Positions 25,903-36,561 are shown, counted from the stretch's first letter. The stretch is DNA of 64,000 nucleotides from Olavius sp. associated proteobacterium Delta 1 (GCA_902749685.1 CACVKW010000363.1:38745-102744), one strand, 5' to 3'. Numbers and translations are program-made. The notes: generated by a model from the sequence alone, not told the origin.

Positions 25903-26520
25903 ATGTTGTTCAAAATTAAACGCTCTTACGGCATAATATCGCTTTTACTGATCGTGATCGTCGCCGGCTTTTGTATTTACAATGCCCGGAGAAGCGCCGT
26001 GAAAGAAGAAGTGACTGGGCCGACAAATCCGATCCGACAGGAAAAAGAAGTTGCCAAGTTCGAGCTGAAAGCTAAACCGCCCGAGTTTTTGGAGAAGCTC
26101 GATGCCGTGGCGGGCGTCACGCTCAGACAGGGAGACATACATATTCAGGGCCAACCGAACGTTCTGAAACCCGAAGGTGCACCTCTGGGAACACCGCAAG
26201 CACGGACACCTGCCAAGATACCCGATCGAGGCTACCATTCTGTCGGGGTTTCCATTACGAATACCAGCGGCAAAATAATTCCGAGTTCGTGGGATGGGAA
26301 TCAACCGGAGTCAGGTCAAAACCAGATGATCGTGGTCGAGAACATGGGCCGGCCCCAGGGCGTTGATTTTAGGCCGCAACCGGTAACGGCGATGGCACAG
26401 CAAGGCCTGGAATCGGAAGAGTTGAATATCCTCGAACAGAAACGACGCAAACGAAAGTCCAATTTCGCGAAGTCGTTGGAGAAAAGGGAAGCTCGGCGGT
26501 CATTGTATAAGCGCAATTGA
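25903..26520 (+). CDS. Hypothetical membrane-anchored protein, 205 residues
   Basis: One N-terminal hydrophobic helix (YGIISLLLIVIVAGFCIYNA) serves as signal anchor. The rest is a low-complexity, Pro- and Gln-rich, probably extended extracytoplasmic region ending in basic KRRKRKSNFAKSLEKREARR. The layout resembles a periplasmic linker such as those in pilus or secretion assemblies, but no family is recognised. Start ATG 25903 has AAGGAGGG about ten bases upstream. Its 3' half contains the second copy of the direct repeat (26313-26370). Confidence 0.65.
   Translation: MLFKIKRSYGIISLLLIVIVAGFCIYNARRSAVKEEVTGPTNPIRQEKEVAKFELKAKPPEFLEKLDAVAGVTLRQGDIHIQGQPNVLKPEGAPLGTPQARTPAKIPDRGYHSVGVSITNTSGKIIPSSWDGNQPESGQNQMIVVENMGRPQGVDFRPQPVTAMAQQGLESEELNILEQKRRKRKSNFAKSLEKREARRSLYKRN
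26313..26370 (+). repeat. Imperfect direct repeat, right copy
   Basis: Lies inside the 25903-26520 coding region, where it encodes QMIVVENMGRPQGVDF. The left copy at the oleD end is read in another frame. This copy is therefore probably the original. Confidence 0.6.
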
Positions 26521-26609
26521 GCAAAACGCCCGATGCCCGCGGGTCCCGCCGCGGGATGGACCGCCGCAGAGAAATTGGATTTTCTAATCCTGACACGGAG
26601 GGATAAAAG

Positions 26610-27230
26610 ATGGGGCCATCTTTAAAAAAGTATACAGAATTTTTCGGGCGCAGGCCGGATTTCATTCGAGAGCCGATAGTCGAACCGAAAGATTCCCCTT
26701 TTGTTTATCGGTTCCCGGAAATGAAGGTTGGTTTCTTCAAACGCTTTCGTGTTCCGGTCAATGATGTATGGGTATTTATTACCGATGGGATGTCTGTAAA
26801 GGAGATGACGGTTCCAAACACGGCTGAGGCCTCCTATCCATCTCGGATTGAATTGGTCGCGTACGCCAGGCAGCCCATAATTGGACAAAGTGATGGCGAA
26901 GATATTATTACGGCCGTTCTGCAAGCATTGTCTTTGTTGCCGTTTGAAAAAAATATTTTCTTCGGCCCTTTGCTCACCTGCAATTTTGGTGAGAAAATCT
27001 GCCTGAATTCCGAAATGACGGGATTCTTTTTCGGCGTTCCCGGCGGCGTAAATATGAATCAACTTTGCCAGTGTACGCAGGCGGCTGACTTGGCCGTTAG
27101 CGTTATTCCAATTTCAGTCGCTGAATTAAAGTTTGTCGGATCGAACGGTCCTGAAGAATTGGTAGAGCTGTTCGATAAGCAAGGCGTACCGAACCTTTTT
27201 GATCCCTTTAGAAAAAGTCTGGTTTCATGA
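26610..27230 (+). CDS. SUFU-like domain protein, candidate immunity protein for the Rhs toxin
   Basis: A 206-residue soluble protein. The patterns VWVFITDGMSVKEMTVP, EASYPSRIELVAYAR and especially LAVSVIPISVAELKFVGS followed by an acidic ELVELFDKQG helix match the suppressor-of-fused (SUFU) domain. This domain is known from comparative studies as a common immunity or accessory protein in bacterial polymorphic toxin loci. The gene lies 136 bp upstream of the Rhs toxin gene; immunity genes more often lie downstream, but here no small gene follows the toxin on the same strand. Start ATG 26610 has GGAGGGAT about ten bases upstream. The family call is by motif and context; neutralisation of this toxin is inference. 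Confidence 0.7.
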   Translation: MGPSLKKYTEFFGRRPDFIREPIVEPKDSPFVYRFPEMKVGFFKRFRVPVNDVWVFITDGMSVKEMTVPNTAEASYPSRIELVAYARQPIIGQSDGEDIITAVLQALSLLPFEKNIFFGPLLTCNFGEKICLNSEMTGFFFGVPGGVNMNQLCQCTQAADLAVSVIPISVAELKFVGSNGPEELVELFDKQGVPNLFDPFRKSLVS

Positions 27231-27366
27231 GCGTCTTGGCGTGGTAGCGGCGGTTTCGAAACCTGAGGCTTCGAAACCGGCTCCTGTAAAAATCCGCGAT
27301 TCGGATCTACCGGGAGGAACAATTGGTGATAAACGAGGAGAAATTTTAACCGGGGGGATTGGCACT

Positions 27367-30300
27367 ATGAAGCGTTATAATAGGTTCCATCGCTGGATAT
27401 CGCAAATTACGTTGATATTGTTTGTCTTTAGTACCTTCTTTTCCGGTCTTCCGGGGATACCGCCGACGGCCCAAGCGCAGGAAACGGAAGTTACCTACGT
27501 CACCGAATACGCCTATGATAAAAATGGGAACGTCAAAACCAGGAAAACGCCTGACGGTGACACGATTCAATATGAATATGATGCGTCGAAGCGGCCGAGC
27601 AAGATTACTTATCCTGACCTAAGTGAGGTAAACTACGTTTATGACGCGCACGGTAATCGCATCGAGATGACCGATCCTCACGGTACGACCCATTATGCCT
27701 ATGATCGGTTCAACCGCTTGACAGGCGTGCAGTTCCCCGGCATCAATCCGATCAATTATGACTACGACAAAGTCGGCAACCTGACTAAAATTCTATATCC
27801 CACCGGAGAAGAGATTATCTATGCTTATGATGGCGACAACCGACCGGTTCGTGTCACGGACGCCACGGGAACCACAACATATGAATATGATAACCAGACT
27901 AACAAACTGATTAAGCGGACTTTGCCGAACAGCGTCTTCACGGAATATACTTACGATGAAGCAAAAAGAGTAACCGATGTGGTGAATAAGAAAGCCGACC
28001 AGACGCTTATCGCAGGCTATCACTATGAATTCGACGCTAACAGTAACCGCACAAAGGTTATCGAAACAACCCCGTCGGGGACCAAAACAACTGATTATGC
28101 TTATGACAAACTAAACCGTTTACTTAGCGCTACCTGTTCGGACGGGACCTATGAGATTTATACCTACGACAGCACCGGCAACCGCCTCACAAAAGAGACT
28201 CAAGATGGCGTGATCGAATATAAGTACGATCAGGATAATCGTCTCTTAAGCGCCGGTGATACTTATTTCTTTTACGACCAATCGGGCAACTTGATTCGAA
28301 GCATCTCTTCGGAAAAAACAATCGATTACACCTATGACTATGAGAACCGTCTCATCGAGTATTCGGATGGAACCGACATCGTAACCTTTGAATATGACGG
28401 AGACGGCAACAGGATTTCAAAGTCAGTCAACGGCGACCAGATTAAATATGTCAATAACGTCGCCACAAAGATCGCCCAGGTCTTATTTGAAACCACGGCG
28501 GAGAATAACGTGATTCGTCGATATGTTTACGGTGAGTCGCGGCTGAACCAAATAAATGAAGAAACAACATCCTTTTACCTTTACGACAATCCTGCCAGAA
28601 GTGTTGCCGCATTGGTGGATGACTCCCAGAACGTCATGAACCGCTATACCTACGATGCATTTGGTAATCTAAAAAGTGCCAATGAAAGCACGGGCAACAG
28701 CTTCAAATATGTTGGGGAGCAGTATGACGAAGAGACGGGGCTTATATATTTGAGAAAACGTTATTACGACCCGCAGATCGGAAGATTTTTATCAAAAGAT
28801 CCTTTCCCGGGTTATGTGCAGGCACCCCAAACCAAAAATCCTTATCCGTATGTCGCCAATAATCCCGTTAATGCGATTGACCCATTGGGTTTAGCCGTCG
28901 GTGCGCCGGGTTTTTGGGAAGGCCTGATACCCGTATGGGGCTCTGGAAGACAGGCAATTGATGATTTTCAAAATGAGAGATATGTGTGGGGTGCCATTAA
29001 TACCGCAATTGCAATCTCAGATGTATTTTTGATCGGGGCGGCAGCAAAAGCAGTTGGCAAAGGATTGATTAAGGGAGGTTGGAAAGCTTCACAAAAATAC
29101 TTTTGGAAAACCGGAAGTCATACGTGGGGCGCCTCAAGAAAATGGTATGCAAACTACCAAAGGATGATAGGTGAACCGATTCCCTTTGGCCGGCATGTCC
29201 ATCATTGGGCAGCTGAGCAGGGAAGTTGGCTGGGTAGTAAATTTCCCAATATCGTCAATCAACGTTGGAATCTTCACATCCCCCAAAGTAATTGGGCACA
29301 TTTAAATGGAATTCACGGCAATGCCTATGGCCCGTTGAGAACATGGTGGGCCGGCACACCGACCTGGGCTAAATTTACCGAATTCTCGACGCTGGGCCAC
29401 ACGATTGGCGCCGTTCGAAATTTGACATCATATGGCGGCGTCTCCCTGTCTAAAACCGCCGCCCTGATGCTCGACATCAACGACATCGCCGGCGCGACAT
29501 TTGACGAGGGAACCGGACAGGTCATTCTCTTCGGCAAGCAAGACGTATCATTGCCTCAAATGGAGTTGGACGATCTCGCTGTAGCGGTTAGGTCGGTTTA
29601 CGGTTACGGCGGACAGGCGCCACAGGACCCGGGGGTTTCCATCGGGACCGAGCCGTCGGATATTGCCGGACAGATGAAGGTCCGCTACGACGGGCAAACG
29701 ATTAACACGGAATTCGGCTGGACCATGTTCGAGTCGGACAGGGTGTTGAAAACACTTATCCTTGGCCAAGACAACCTGACGGGTAATCCGGTTTCAAGCG
29801 GCGTACCGGGCTATATGAGTTTGCCGAATCGGTACGTGGCCGAGCCGGATAAAATCCCCGGCGATAATTTTTCCAATCGGATGTGGTTCGTTCCGCAGGA
29901 GATAAGTCTGATACAGTCGGACGATGACAGTTCCATGGTGTTCAATACGGTGGCGATGGAGCTCCTTACTGAATCAAAGTTTAATGACAATGTCGTCGGT
30001 AATCAGGTCGCCGAAGAATTCACAGCGCATTTTACGCAACACTATGATGATTTTGCCGTTGACACGGAATTCCCCATATTAGGAGAGCTGAAAAGATTAG
30101 GAAAAATAACGTCGGTTGTCAAATGGATACGGGACAACAACATTCCTTTTGACCTGTCGTTTTTTGAAAACTACATGCCGGCGAATTACGCAACTCCCGC
30201 GTATACGCCCGAGACATCCGTTACCGCCTCCTATCCGGGCGGGACGATTACGATGACGGGCGGTGTCAAATACCGGCTGGATGAGAGCAATTTCTCAAGC

Positions 30301-33300
30301 TTCACCGACCCGATGGCAGATACACGCAAACAGGCCGCCATAACGGCCCGGCCGGAAGAGACTCAGTTTGAATGGGATTTTTCGGATGCAGGCGATAATT
30401 ATAAGGCCATCGCCCACTCCATGACACGCGCGAAAAAGGACGGCAGCGTCAACCGGACCGAAGTGGATATGAGCTTCCCGGTGCAAGGGGAATTACCGTT
30501 GACGCTGACACGCTATTATGACTCCTTTAACGACAAGTCGTCCGGCTTCGGCTACGGTTGGGATGCGGTGCCGTTTAAATTGCGGTTTCCGGCCGACAGG
30601 CGGCTTTTTACATTTGGAAACCAGAGCTTGACCGTTGAAGCGCACTACGAGATCTTTGTGACTGAAAATGGCAGCGAGTATCTCTACTTCCTTTTCGGCC
30701 TGAATAACGATGATCTGCCTCTGTATGCGCGCGAAGGCGGACAAGAAGTTTTAAGAGACAATTTAGACGGGACGTTGACCCTGTTTAAGAAAAATAAGGG
30801 CAACGTAACTTTTGACGCCGCAGGACGGCTGACCCGCATGACCGATAATAACGGCATACCGACCGATTTCAACTTCAATGGTTCCAAACTTGAATCGATC
30901 ACCCATGAAGGGGGAAGAACCATAACGCTTTACTATGCGGGCGATCGGGTAACCAGTGCAGTTGGTCCGGGTTCGAAGACCCTTTATTACGGCTATTATG
31001 CCAATGGTGATCTGGAGACCGTAACCAACGAAAAAAATGAAACCACGACCTATTATTATGACACGGATCACCGCATCGTAAAAGTCACTGATCCGAAGAG
31101 AAACAATATCTTCCAAGCGAGCTTTGACGATTACAACCGCGCCAACGGCCAGACTTTGGGCAGTGCGACCAGTTTTGCTACCGACTTCAGCTTGGCCGAC
31201 AGAATGTCCACCGTGACGGACCCCAACGACGTTGTCATCAATCAGATCTTTGATGCGGACTACAGGCTGTTGCAGTGGTCGGACTCGGAGGGAAGACAGA
31301 TGGATGTCACCTACGATAACGAGTTTGGCCCGGGCACGGTCACGGATCCGGAAGAATATACGACTGAATATCAATATGACATCGCCGGAAACGTTAACTA
31401 TATCAAAGATGCGGAAGGCAATCAGAGAAGATTCCTTTATGACGTCAACAATAATTTGGTGGGGATTCGGGACGCAAGGGGGTATGATACCGTACACATT
31501 TACGATGTCAACAACCGGCTTGTAAAGATACTGCATCACGCGGTGCTGGAAGTAGACGAAAACCAGCAGTTTACGGGCAATTATACCTATGACCCCAACA
31601 ACGTTACGCTCTATGGGTATGATCCCGCCAACGGGAATCTTCTCTCTTCAACCGATCCGAACGGGAATGCCGTCAACTACAACTATGACGAAAACGGCAT
31701 GCCGCTGCTCGCCGTCCACCCGAGCGGTTATCAGGATGAAAAGACGTATGATGCCAGATCCCGGGTCAAACGTATCTCCAATCTCGCAGGAGAATATGTT
31801 GCCTATGGTTATGACACTGCCGACCGGGTTGTCTCCATCACCACGCCGGCCGGAACGGTGAACTATGATTATGACGACAACGGCAACGTGACGACCGTTG
31901 AGGATGGCAGGACGCATTCAACGGACTATGATTACGATGAAAACAATAATCTTATCATGGTAACGGACGCCGAGGCCGGCATAACCGAGTACAAATATGA
32001 TATTGTCAATAATAACCTGACCGAGATCATCCTGCCCAACGGGACCGTAAAAGAGATCGAATATGATGATCTGAATCGTCCCATAACGGTCACATATAAG
32101 GTTACCAGTGCCGCCCCCAATCCGGCCCTGGTCACCGAAACGCTGGAGGTGGGTGCCGCCGGCATCGGCAACCCAACCAGCCAGCAGCTTACGCTTTGCA
32201 ACAACGGCAGCGCACCGCTTCAGATTACGGCGGTTGCCACCGACAATGCGCTGTTCGAGGTCGAGTTCACGGCCCCGGTGACCATCGATCCCGGCAACTG
32301 CCTGGATTTGAACGTCACCTTTACCGGTACGGCCGTCGGGCAGGCCAATGCGGTGGCCACCCTGACGTTTGCCGATGATTCTTCAGTCAATGTCAATTTG
32401 AATGCCGAGGTGACGGCGGAATCGTTAGGGGCCAGCGCGGTGTCGGTCCTGGACGGAATCCAGATCAGCTGGAATCCGTATCCGGGCCTGGGGACCTTCA
32501 GCTACTACAAAATCTACCGCTCCGGCACCGCCATCACGGACATCAGCGGCCTGACGCCCGTCACAACCCTCAATTCCATATCCGACACCAGCTATTTGGA
32601 CACAGCCCCCGAGTACGGACAGGAATACCATTATTGTGTGGTCGCATTCGATACGAATTCCAATATCCTGACGACCATTGAATCCGTCGGTCCGGTGGCC
32701 AAACTCAATCTGGGCAAGATCGATGATGTCATCCCGGCGGCAGCAACAGCCCAGGATGAAATAGCGGTCGATATTGCCTATAATTCGGTGGACGATGAAT
32801 ATCTTGTGGTCTATGCGTACGATGCTTCGGGTTCGGACACCAACTGGGACATTTACGGCCAGCGGATCGACGGCAGCGGTGCGAAGATCGGCACCGCGTT
32901 TGCGATCATGGCGAGTGCAAATCATGAAAAGAATCCACAGCTGGCCTATAACGAAACCGCCAATGAATTCCTCGTTGCTGCCGAATATGATTCTAACGGC
33001 GCCGGCCAATACCAGATCAGGGCACAGCGGGTGTCGGCTGCAGGAGGGTTAACAGGCGGTCTGATCAGTTATTTAAGCACCACGACGTCCCAATTCTTTC
33101 CGAGCATTGCCTATAATTCAACCAATGATCAGTACCTGTTGGGTTATGAAAATGATTATACGGGAAATGGGCTCGCCGATTTCCTTCGCTTGGTGCTAAA
33201 TGGTACCGGTGCAGTGCTTTCCGGACAGTACGACTCGGTTAACGGATTCCATATGCGGAAGCCGAAAATCGCCTTTAATGAACTAAGAAATGAGTACCTG

Positions 33301-36300
33301 GCTGTTTTTGAAATTACCGACGACGCCGCGACATCATATATATACGCCCTAAGGCTTGATGCCAACGGGCTAAAAGCCGCCGGCACCGGCCTCATCGCCG
33401 TTGTCGCAACGACCGCTAAAAGTACATTTCCCGAAGTCGTCCACAATCCGGATAGGGATGAATATGCTGTAGCCTTGCAGTATGATTCTGGCGCTACCGG
33501 TAATGCATACGGTATCTATGTGCGCAAGGTGTCCTGGGACGGTGTAGCCGGATCCTTTCAGTATTATTCGTCTGCCGGGAACAGTCTGCTGTGGCCGGCC
33601 CTTTCCTATTTTGATTTTCAGGACGAATACATGCTGAGTTTTACCCTGCTGATTTCCGGCAGTGAATATGATGTGATGGCGCAGCGCATTTCGGCCAATG
33701 ATTTGAGCCTGCTGACGACCCAGTTGATCGGAATCGCCAGGGAAAGCTCGACAGCAGAGCAGAAAAGTCGCCTGGTCCTCAATGACTTCAGCAACGAGTT
33801 TTTCATCGGCTACGAGTATGATAACGGATCTGACTGGGATATTCGGGTCCATCGCGTTGGCAATTATACCCAGAACCTGAGAGTTGTGCCCGACAGCCTG
33901 GATTTCGGCGCCACCCTGACCAATCTGGCGGTCAACGTGACTGAAATCAGCGGCAAGAGCTATATGTACCTGACCAATTCGACGGATCAGCCCTGGCTGT
34001 CATTCCCTTCCCGCGTCAACCTGACGAATTTTACCAATCCTACGATAAATCTGGGGGCCTCCGTCAACCGGGACGGTCTGTCGGTTGGCAGCTACGCCGG
34101 CAACATCCGGCTAGAATTTGAGGGAATTGAAGAAGTCGTTCCGGTCACCATGCAGGTCGTCAACACCGCCCCGCATGCGCCGTCAAACCCGTCGCCCGCC
34201 GACGGCGCCGTGGACCAGGCCAATTTGGGATCGCCCCTGACGGTCACCATGAGCTGGCAGGGCTTTGATCCGAATCAGGGGGACAACCTGAGCTATGATG
34301 TGTATCTCAGCGAAAACCAGACGCTGGTCACCAACACCGACGCTTCGGTCCGGGTGTCTGATGACCAAACTACCACATCCTACCAGTCCACAGCGCTTCT
34401 CTACGGGAAAACCTATTACTGGAAAGTCACGGCCAGAGACAGCCACAATCAGACCACACCGGGTCCGGTTTGGCAGTTTACGACCATCACCATAGCCGCG
34501 CCGGTTCCGGTGGCCTACAGCCCCGATCCCACCACCAACAAGCGACCGACTCTTAGCTGGTCCGCTGTGCCGGACGCCCAAAGTTATCGGATTGTGATCG
34601 ACAACGATGCTGATTTTTCATCCCCGCTGGTGGATGTCGGCAATGTGAGCAGCACCAATTATGCCGTCAGTTCAGATCTGCCGGACGGCATTATCTACTG
34701 GCGCGTGGCGAGTATCGACAACCAGGGGCTTCAGGGTGATTTTTCCGCCAGCGATGACTTTACACTCGATACCACGCCGCCCGCAGTACCCGCGCTGACA
34801 CCTTATACGCCGGATCCCACCAAAAATCCGAGGCCGACCTTGACCTGGCCGCCGGTTGCCGAGGCGCAGAATTACCACCTGCAAATCAGTGCCGTGGCAG
34901 ATTTCCAGTCAACCCTGGTGGACACCTTTATTTCGGAAACATCCTACGCGGTGACTGCCGACCTGCCGCAAGGCACTATCTACTGGCACTTGAGTTTGGT
35001 GGACGCGGAGGGCAATGAGAGCGCCTTTTCGCCGCCGGACGCTTTCAGCATCGATATCACCGCACCCGCCCAAATTACCATTCTTAGCGTAACTCAGGAG
35101 AATAATTCGGCCCGATTGACCTGGAGCCCCTTCAATGATGCCGACGGGGATTTCAGCCATTTCAATATCTACCGCTCATTGTCCCCAATTGGCAATGTCA
35201 GCGCGATGACACCGATCTCACAGTCGATAAACAACGCGGGTGCGGTAACATATCTCGATGGCACCGTCATTTTCGGGGTGACCTATTATTATGCAGCCAC
35301 TGCCAGCGATCATCTCGGCAATGAAAACCGGGCTGTGACGGGAGCCGGACCGTTTACCATCACATCGCCGGTGGCTGCGGATGATAACTACAGTGTTAAC
35401 GAGGATACGACGCTGGTAATTAGCGCCCCCGGAGTCCTTTCAAATGACAGCGACAGTGACGGCGACACGCTTTCCGCCGAGCTGCAGAGCAATGTGTCCA
35501 ACGGAAGTCTCACGCTGAATGCCGATGGTTCGTTTTCGTATTCACCCAATGAGAATTTTCATGGGACCGACGCTTTCATATATAACAACGATGACGGTTC
35601 ACTGAATTCAAACCCAGCTACCGTGAACATCACCATTGATCCGTTGAACGATGCCCCGACGATCGGCGGAACACCGGCGACGTCGGTTAACGAAGATGAG
35701 CTTTACAGCTTCACCCCGACTGCGGATGATATAGATGTGGGTGACACGCTGACGTTCAGCATCGTAAACCAGCCAACCTGGGCCAGTTTTGATACGGCAA
35801 CCGGTGAGTTGACGGGCACACCGTCTAATGCTGATGTGGGCGCGACTACCGGTATCCTGATTACGGTGACGGACAGCAGCACGGCCAGTGCGTCGCTGCC
35901 GGCATTTGACATCACCGTGACGAACGTCAACGATGCCCCGACGATCGGCGGAACACCGGCGACGTCGGTTAACGAAGATGAGCTTTACAGTTTCACCCCA
36001 ACGGCCGGAGACGTCGATTTCGGTGACACGCTGACGTTCAGCATCGTAAACCAGCCGACCTGGGCCAGTTTTGATACGGCTACAGGTGAGTTGACAGGCA
36101 CACCGTCAAATGCTGATGTGGGCACGTATGCGGATATTGTTATATCGGTGACCGACAGCAGCTTGGTGAGTGCGTCGTTACCAGCGTTTAATCTGACAGT
36201 TTTAGATCCTAGCCAACTGGATATGGACGGTGACGGTTATGTACAAGCAGTAGACTGCGCCGATGATGATCCGTCGGTGAATCCGGGAGCTACCGAAATT

Positions 36301-36561
36301 CCATACAACGGCAAGGATGATGACTGCAACCCCGCAACATTGGATGACGATCCGGGCGGCGGTGGAGATGAGCCAATTTGCGGTGATCTGGACGAAGATA
36401 ATGACGTGGACATTGCTGACCGAAATATCATCATTGCAGCGTTGCGGGCCTGTGAGGGTGACGCCAACTATATTGCAGCCGCTGATATGAATGGGGACAG
36501 TTGTGTGACCTTCGTAGATTACACTGAATGGTATAAATGCTATAAGGCATTTCTAAATTAA
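27367..36561 (+). CDS. Giant secreted Rhs protein with internal toxin module, second Rhs core, FnIII/Ig/propeller modules and C-terminal dockerin
   Basis: About 3064 residues. A signal peptide (RWISQITLILFVFSTFFSG, cut near AQA) supports ATG 27367, with GGGGGG about ten bases upstream. First Rhs unit: YD repeats 27490-28720 and the core end YDPQIGRFLSKDPF to NAIDPLGL at 28890. Then a toxin-like module (28900-29450) with HVHHWAAEQ and NLHIPQSNWAHLN, resembling HNH/EndoVII nucleases with an xHH motif. Then a region resembling DUF1598 (29470-29780: LMLDINDIAGATF, TEFGWTMFESDRVLKTL). A second Rhs unit (30440-32100) starts with FPVQGELPLTLTRYYDS. After it come an ASH/anchor-D-like domain, FnIII, propeller-like repeats (AYNSVDDEYLVVY type, 32740-33860), more FnIII, a cadherin-like domain, two near-identical Ig-like repeats (35650-36213), a calcium-binding segment (DMDGDGYVQAVDCADDD) and a type I dockerin (GDLDEDNDVDIADRN). 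A toxin module in the middle is abnormal for Rhs proteins. Confidence 0.85.
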   Translation: MKRYNRFHRWISQITLILFVFSTFFSGLPGIPPTAQAQETEVTYVTEYAYDKNGNVKTRKTPDGDTIQYEYDASKRPSKITYPDLSEVNYVYDAHGNRIEMTDPHGTTHYAYDRFNRLTGVQFPGINPINYDYDKVGNLTKILYPTGEEIIYAYDGDNRPVRVTDATGTTTYEYDNQTNKLIKRTLPNSVFTEYTYDEAKRVTDVVNKKADQTLIAGYHYEFDANSNRTKVIETTPSGTKTTDYAYDKLNRLLSATCSDGTYEIYTYDSTGNRLTKETQDGVIEYKYDQDNRLLSAGDTYFFYDQSGNLIRSISSEKTIDYTYDYENRLIEYSDGTDIVTFEYDGDGNRISKSVNGDQIKYVNNVATKIAQVLFETTAENNVIRRYVYGESRLNQINEETTSFYLYDNPARSVAALVDDSQNVMNRYTYDAFGNLKSANESTGNSFKYVGEQYDEETGLIYLRKRYYDPQIGRFLSKDPFPGYVQAPQTKNPYPYVANNPVNAIDPLGLAVGAPGFWEGLIPVWGSGRQAIDDFQNERYVWGAINTAIAISDVFLIGAAAKAVGKGLIKGGWKASQKYFWKTGSHTWGASRKWYANYQRMIGEPIPFGRHVHHWAAEQGSWLGSKFPNIVNQRWNLHIPQSNWAHLNGIHGNAYGPLRTWWAGTPTWAKFTEFSTLGHTIGAVRNLTSYGGVSLSKTAALMLDINDIAGATFDEGTGQVILFGKQDVSLPQMELDDLAVAVRSVYGYGGQAPQDPGVSIGTEPSDIAGQMKVRYDGQTINTEFGWTMFESDRVLKTLILGQDNLTGNPVSSGVPGYMSLPNRYVAEPDKIPGDNFSNRMWFVPQEISLIQSDDDSSMVFNTVAMELLTESKFNDNVVGNQVAEEFTAHFTQHYDDFAVDTEFPILGELKRLGKITSVVKWIRDNNIPFDLSFFENYMPANYATPAYTPETSVTASYPGGTITMTGGVKYRLDESNFSSFTDPMADTRKQAAITARPEETQFEWDFSDAGDNYKAIAHSMTRAKKDGSVNRTEVDMSFPVQGELPLTLTRYYDSFNDKSSGFGYGWDAVPFKLRFPADRRLFTFGNQSLTVEAHYEIFVTENGSEYLYFLFGLNNDDLPLYAREGGQEVLRDNLDGTLTLFKKNKGNVTFDAAGRLTRMTDNNGIPTDFNFNGSKLESITHEGGRTITLYYAGDRVTSAVGPGSKTLYYGYYANGDLETVTNEKNETTTYYYDTDHRIVKVTDPKRNNIFQASFDDYNRANGQTLGSATSFATDFSLADRMSTVTDPNDVVINQIFDADYRLLQWSDSEGRQMDVTYDNEFGPGTVTDPEEYTTEYQYDIAGNVNYIKDAEGNQRRFLYDVNNNLVGIRDARGYDTVHIYDVNNRLVKILHHAVLEVDENQQFTGNYTYDPNNVTLYGYDPANGNLLSSTDPNGNAVNYNYDENGMPLLAVHPSGYQDEKTYDARSRVKRISNLAGEYVAYGYDTADRVVSITTPAGTVNYDYDDNGNVTTVEDGRTHSTDYDYDENNNLIMVTDAEAGITEYKYDIVNNNLTEIILPNGTVKEIEYDDLNRPITVTYKVTSAAPNPALVTETLEVGAAGIGNPTSQQLTLCNNGSAPLQITAVATDNALFEVEFTAPVTIDPGNCLDLNVTFTGTAVGQANAVATLTFADDSSVNVNLNAEVTAESLGASAVSVLDGIQISWNPYPGLGTFSYYKIYRSGTAITDISGLTPVTTLNSISDTSYLDTAPEYGQEYHYCVVAFDTNSNILTTIESVGPVAKLNLGKIDDVIPAAATAQDEIAVDIAYNSVDDEYLVVYAYDASGSDTNWDIYGQRIDGSGAKIGTAFAIMASANHEKNPQLAYNETANEFLVAAEYDSNGAGQYQIRAQRVSAAGGLTGGLISYLSTTTSQFFPSIAYNSTNDQYLLGYENDYTGNGLADFLRLVLNGTGAVLSGQYDSVNGFHMRKPKIAFNELRNEYLAVFEITDDAATSYIYALRLDANGLKAAGTGLIAVVATTAKSTFPEVVHNPDRDEYAVALQYDSGATGNAYGIYVRKVSWDGVAGSFQYYSSAGNSLLWPALSYFDFQDEYMLSFTLLISGSEYDVMAQRISANDLSLLTTQLIGIARESSTAEQKSRLVLNDFSNEFFIGYEYDNGSDWDIRVHRVGNYTQNLRVVPDSLDFGATLTNLAVNVTEISGKSYMYLTNSTDQPWLSFPSRVNLTNFTNPTINLGASVNRDGLSVGSYAGNIRLEFEGIEEVVPVTMQVVNTAPHAPSNPSPADGAVDQANLGSPLTVTMSWQGFDPNQGDNLSYDVYLSENQTLVTNTDASVRVSDDQTTTSYQSTALLYGKTYYWKVTARDSHNQTTPGPVWQFTTITIAAPVPVAYSPDPTTNKRPTLSWSAVPDAQSYRIVIDNDADFSSPLVDVGNVSSTNYAVSSDLPDGIIYWRVASIDNQGLQGDFSASDDFTLDTTPPAVPALTPYTPDPTKNPRPTLTWPPVAEAQNYHLQISAVADFQSTLVDTFISETSYAVTADLPQGTIYWHLSLVDAEGNESAFSPPDAFSIDITAPAQITILSVTQENNSARLTWSPFNDADGDFSHFNIYRSLSPIGNVSAMTPISQSINNAGAVTYLDGTVIFGVTYYYAATASDHLGNENRAVTGAGPFTITSPVAADDNYSVNEDTTLVISAPGVLSNDSDSDGDTLSAELQSNVSNGSLTLNADGSFSYSPNENFHGTDAFIYNNDDGSLNSNPATVNITIDPLNDAPTIGGTPATSVNEDELYSFTPTADDIDVGDTLTFSIVNQPTWASFDTATGELTGTPSNADVGATTGILITVTDSSTASASLPAFDITVTNVNDAPTIGGTPATSVNEDELYSFTPTAGDVDFGDTLTFSIVNQPTWASFDTATGELTGTPSNADVGTYADIVISVTDSSLVSASLPAFNLTVLDPSQLDMDGDGYVQAVDCADDDPSVNPGATEIPYNGKDDDCNPATLDDDPGGGGDEPICGDLDEDNDVDIADRNIIIAALRACEGDANYIAAADMNGDSCVTFVDYTEWYKCYKAFLN
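35650..36213 (+). repeat. Tandem duplication, 282 bp unit, in the Rhs gene
   Basis: GATGCCCCGACGATCGGCGG begins at 35650 and again at 35932. The two units encode Ig-like domains (94 residues each) that are nearly identical over their first 60 residues. The duplication is recent or conversion-maintained. Confidence 0.85.

Noticed and set aside
27199..27366. Upstream start of the Rhs gene at 27199
   Set aside because: It overlaps the end of the SUFU-like gene and would place a signal peptide in the interior; ATG 27367 has the ribosome site and begins the signal peptide.
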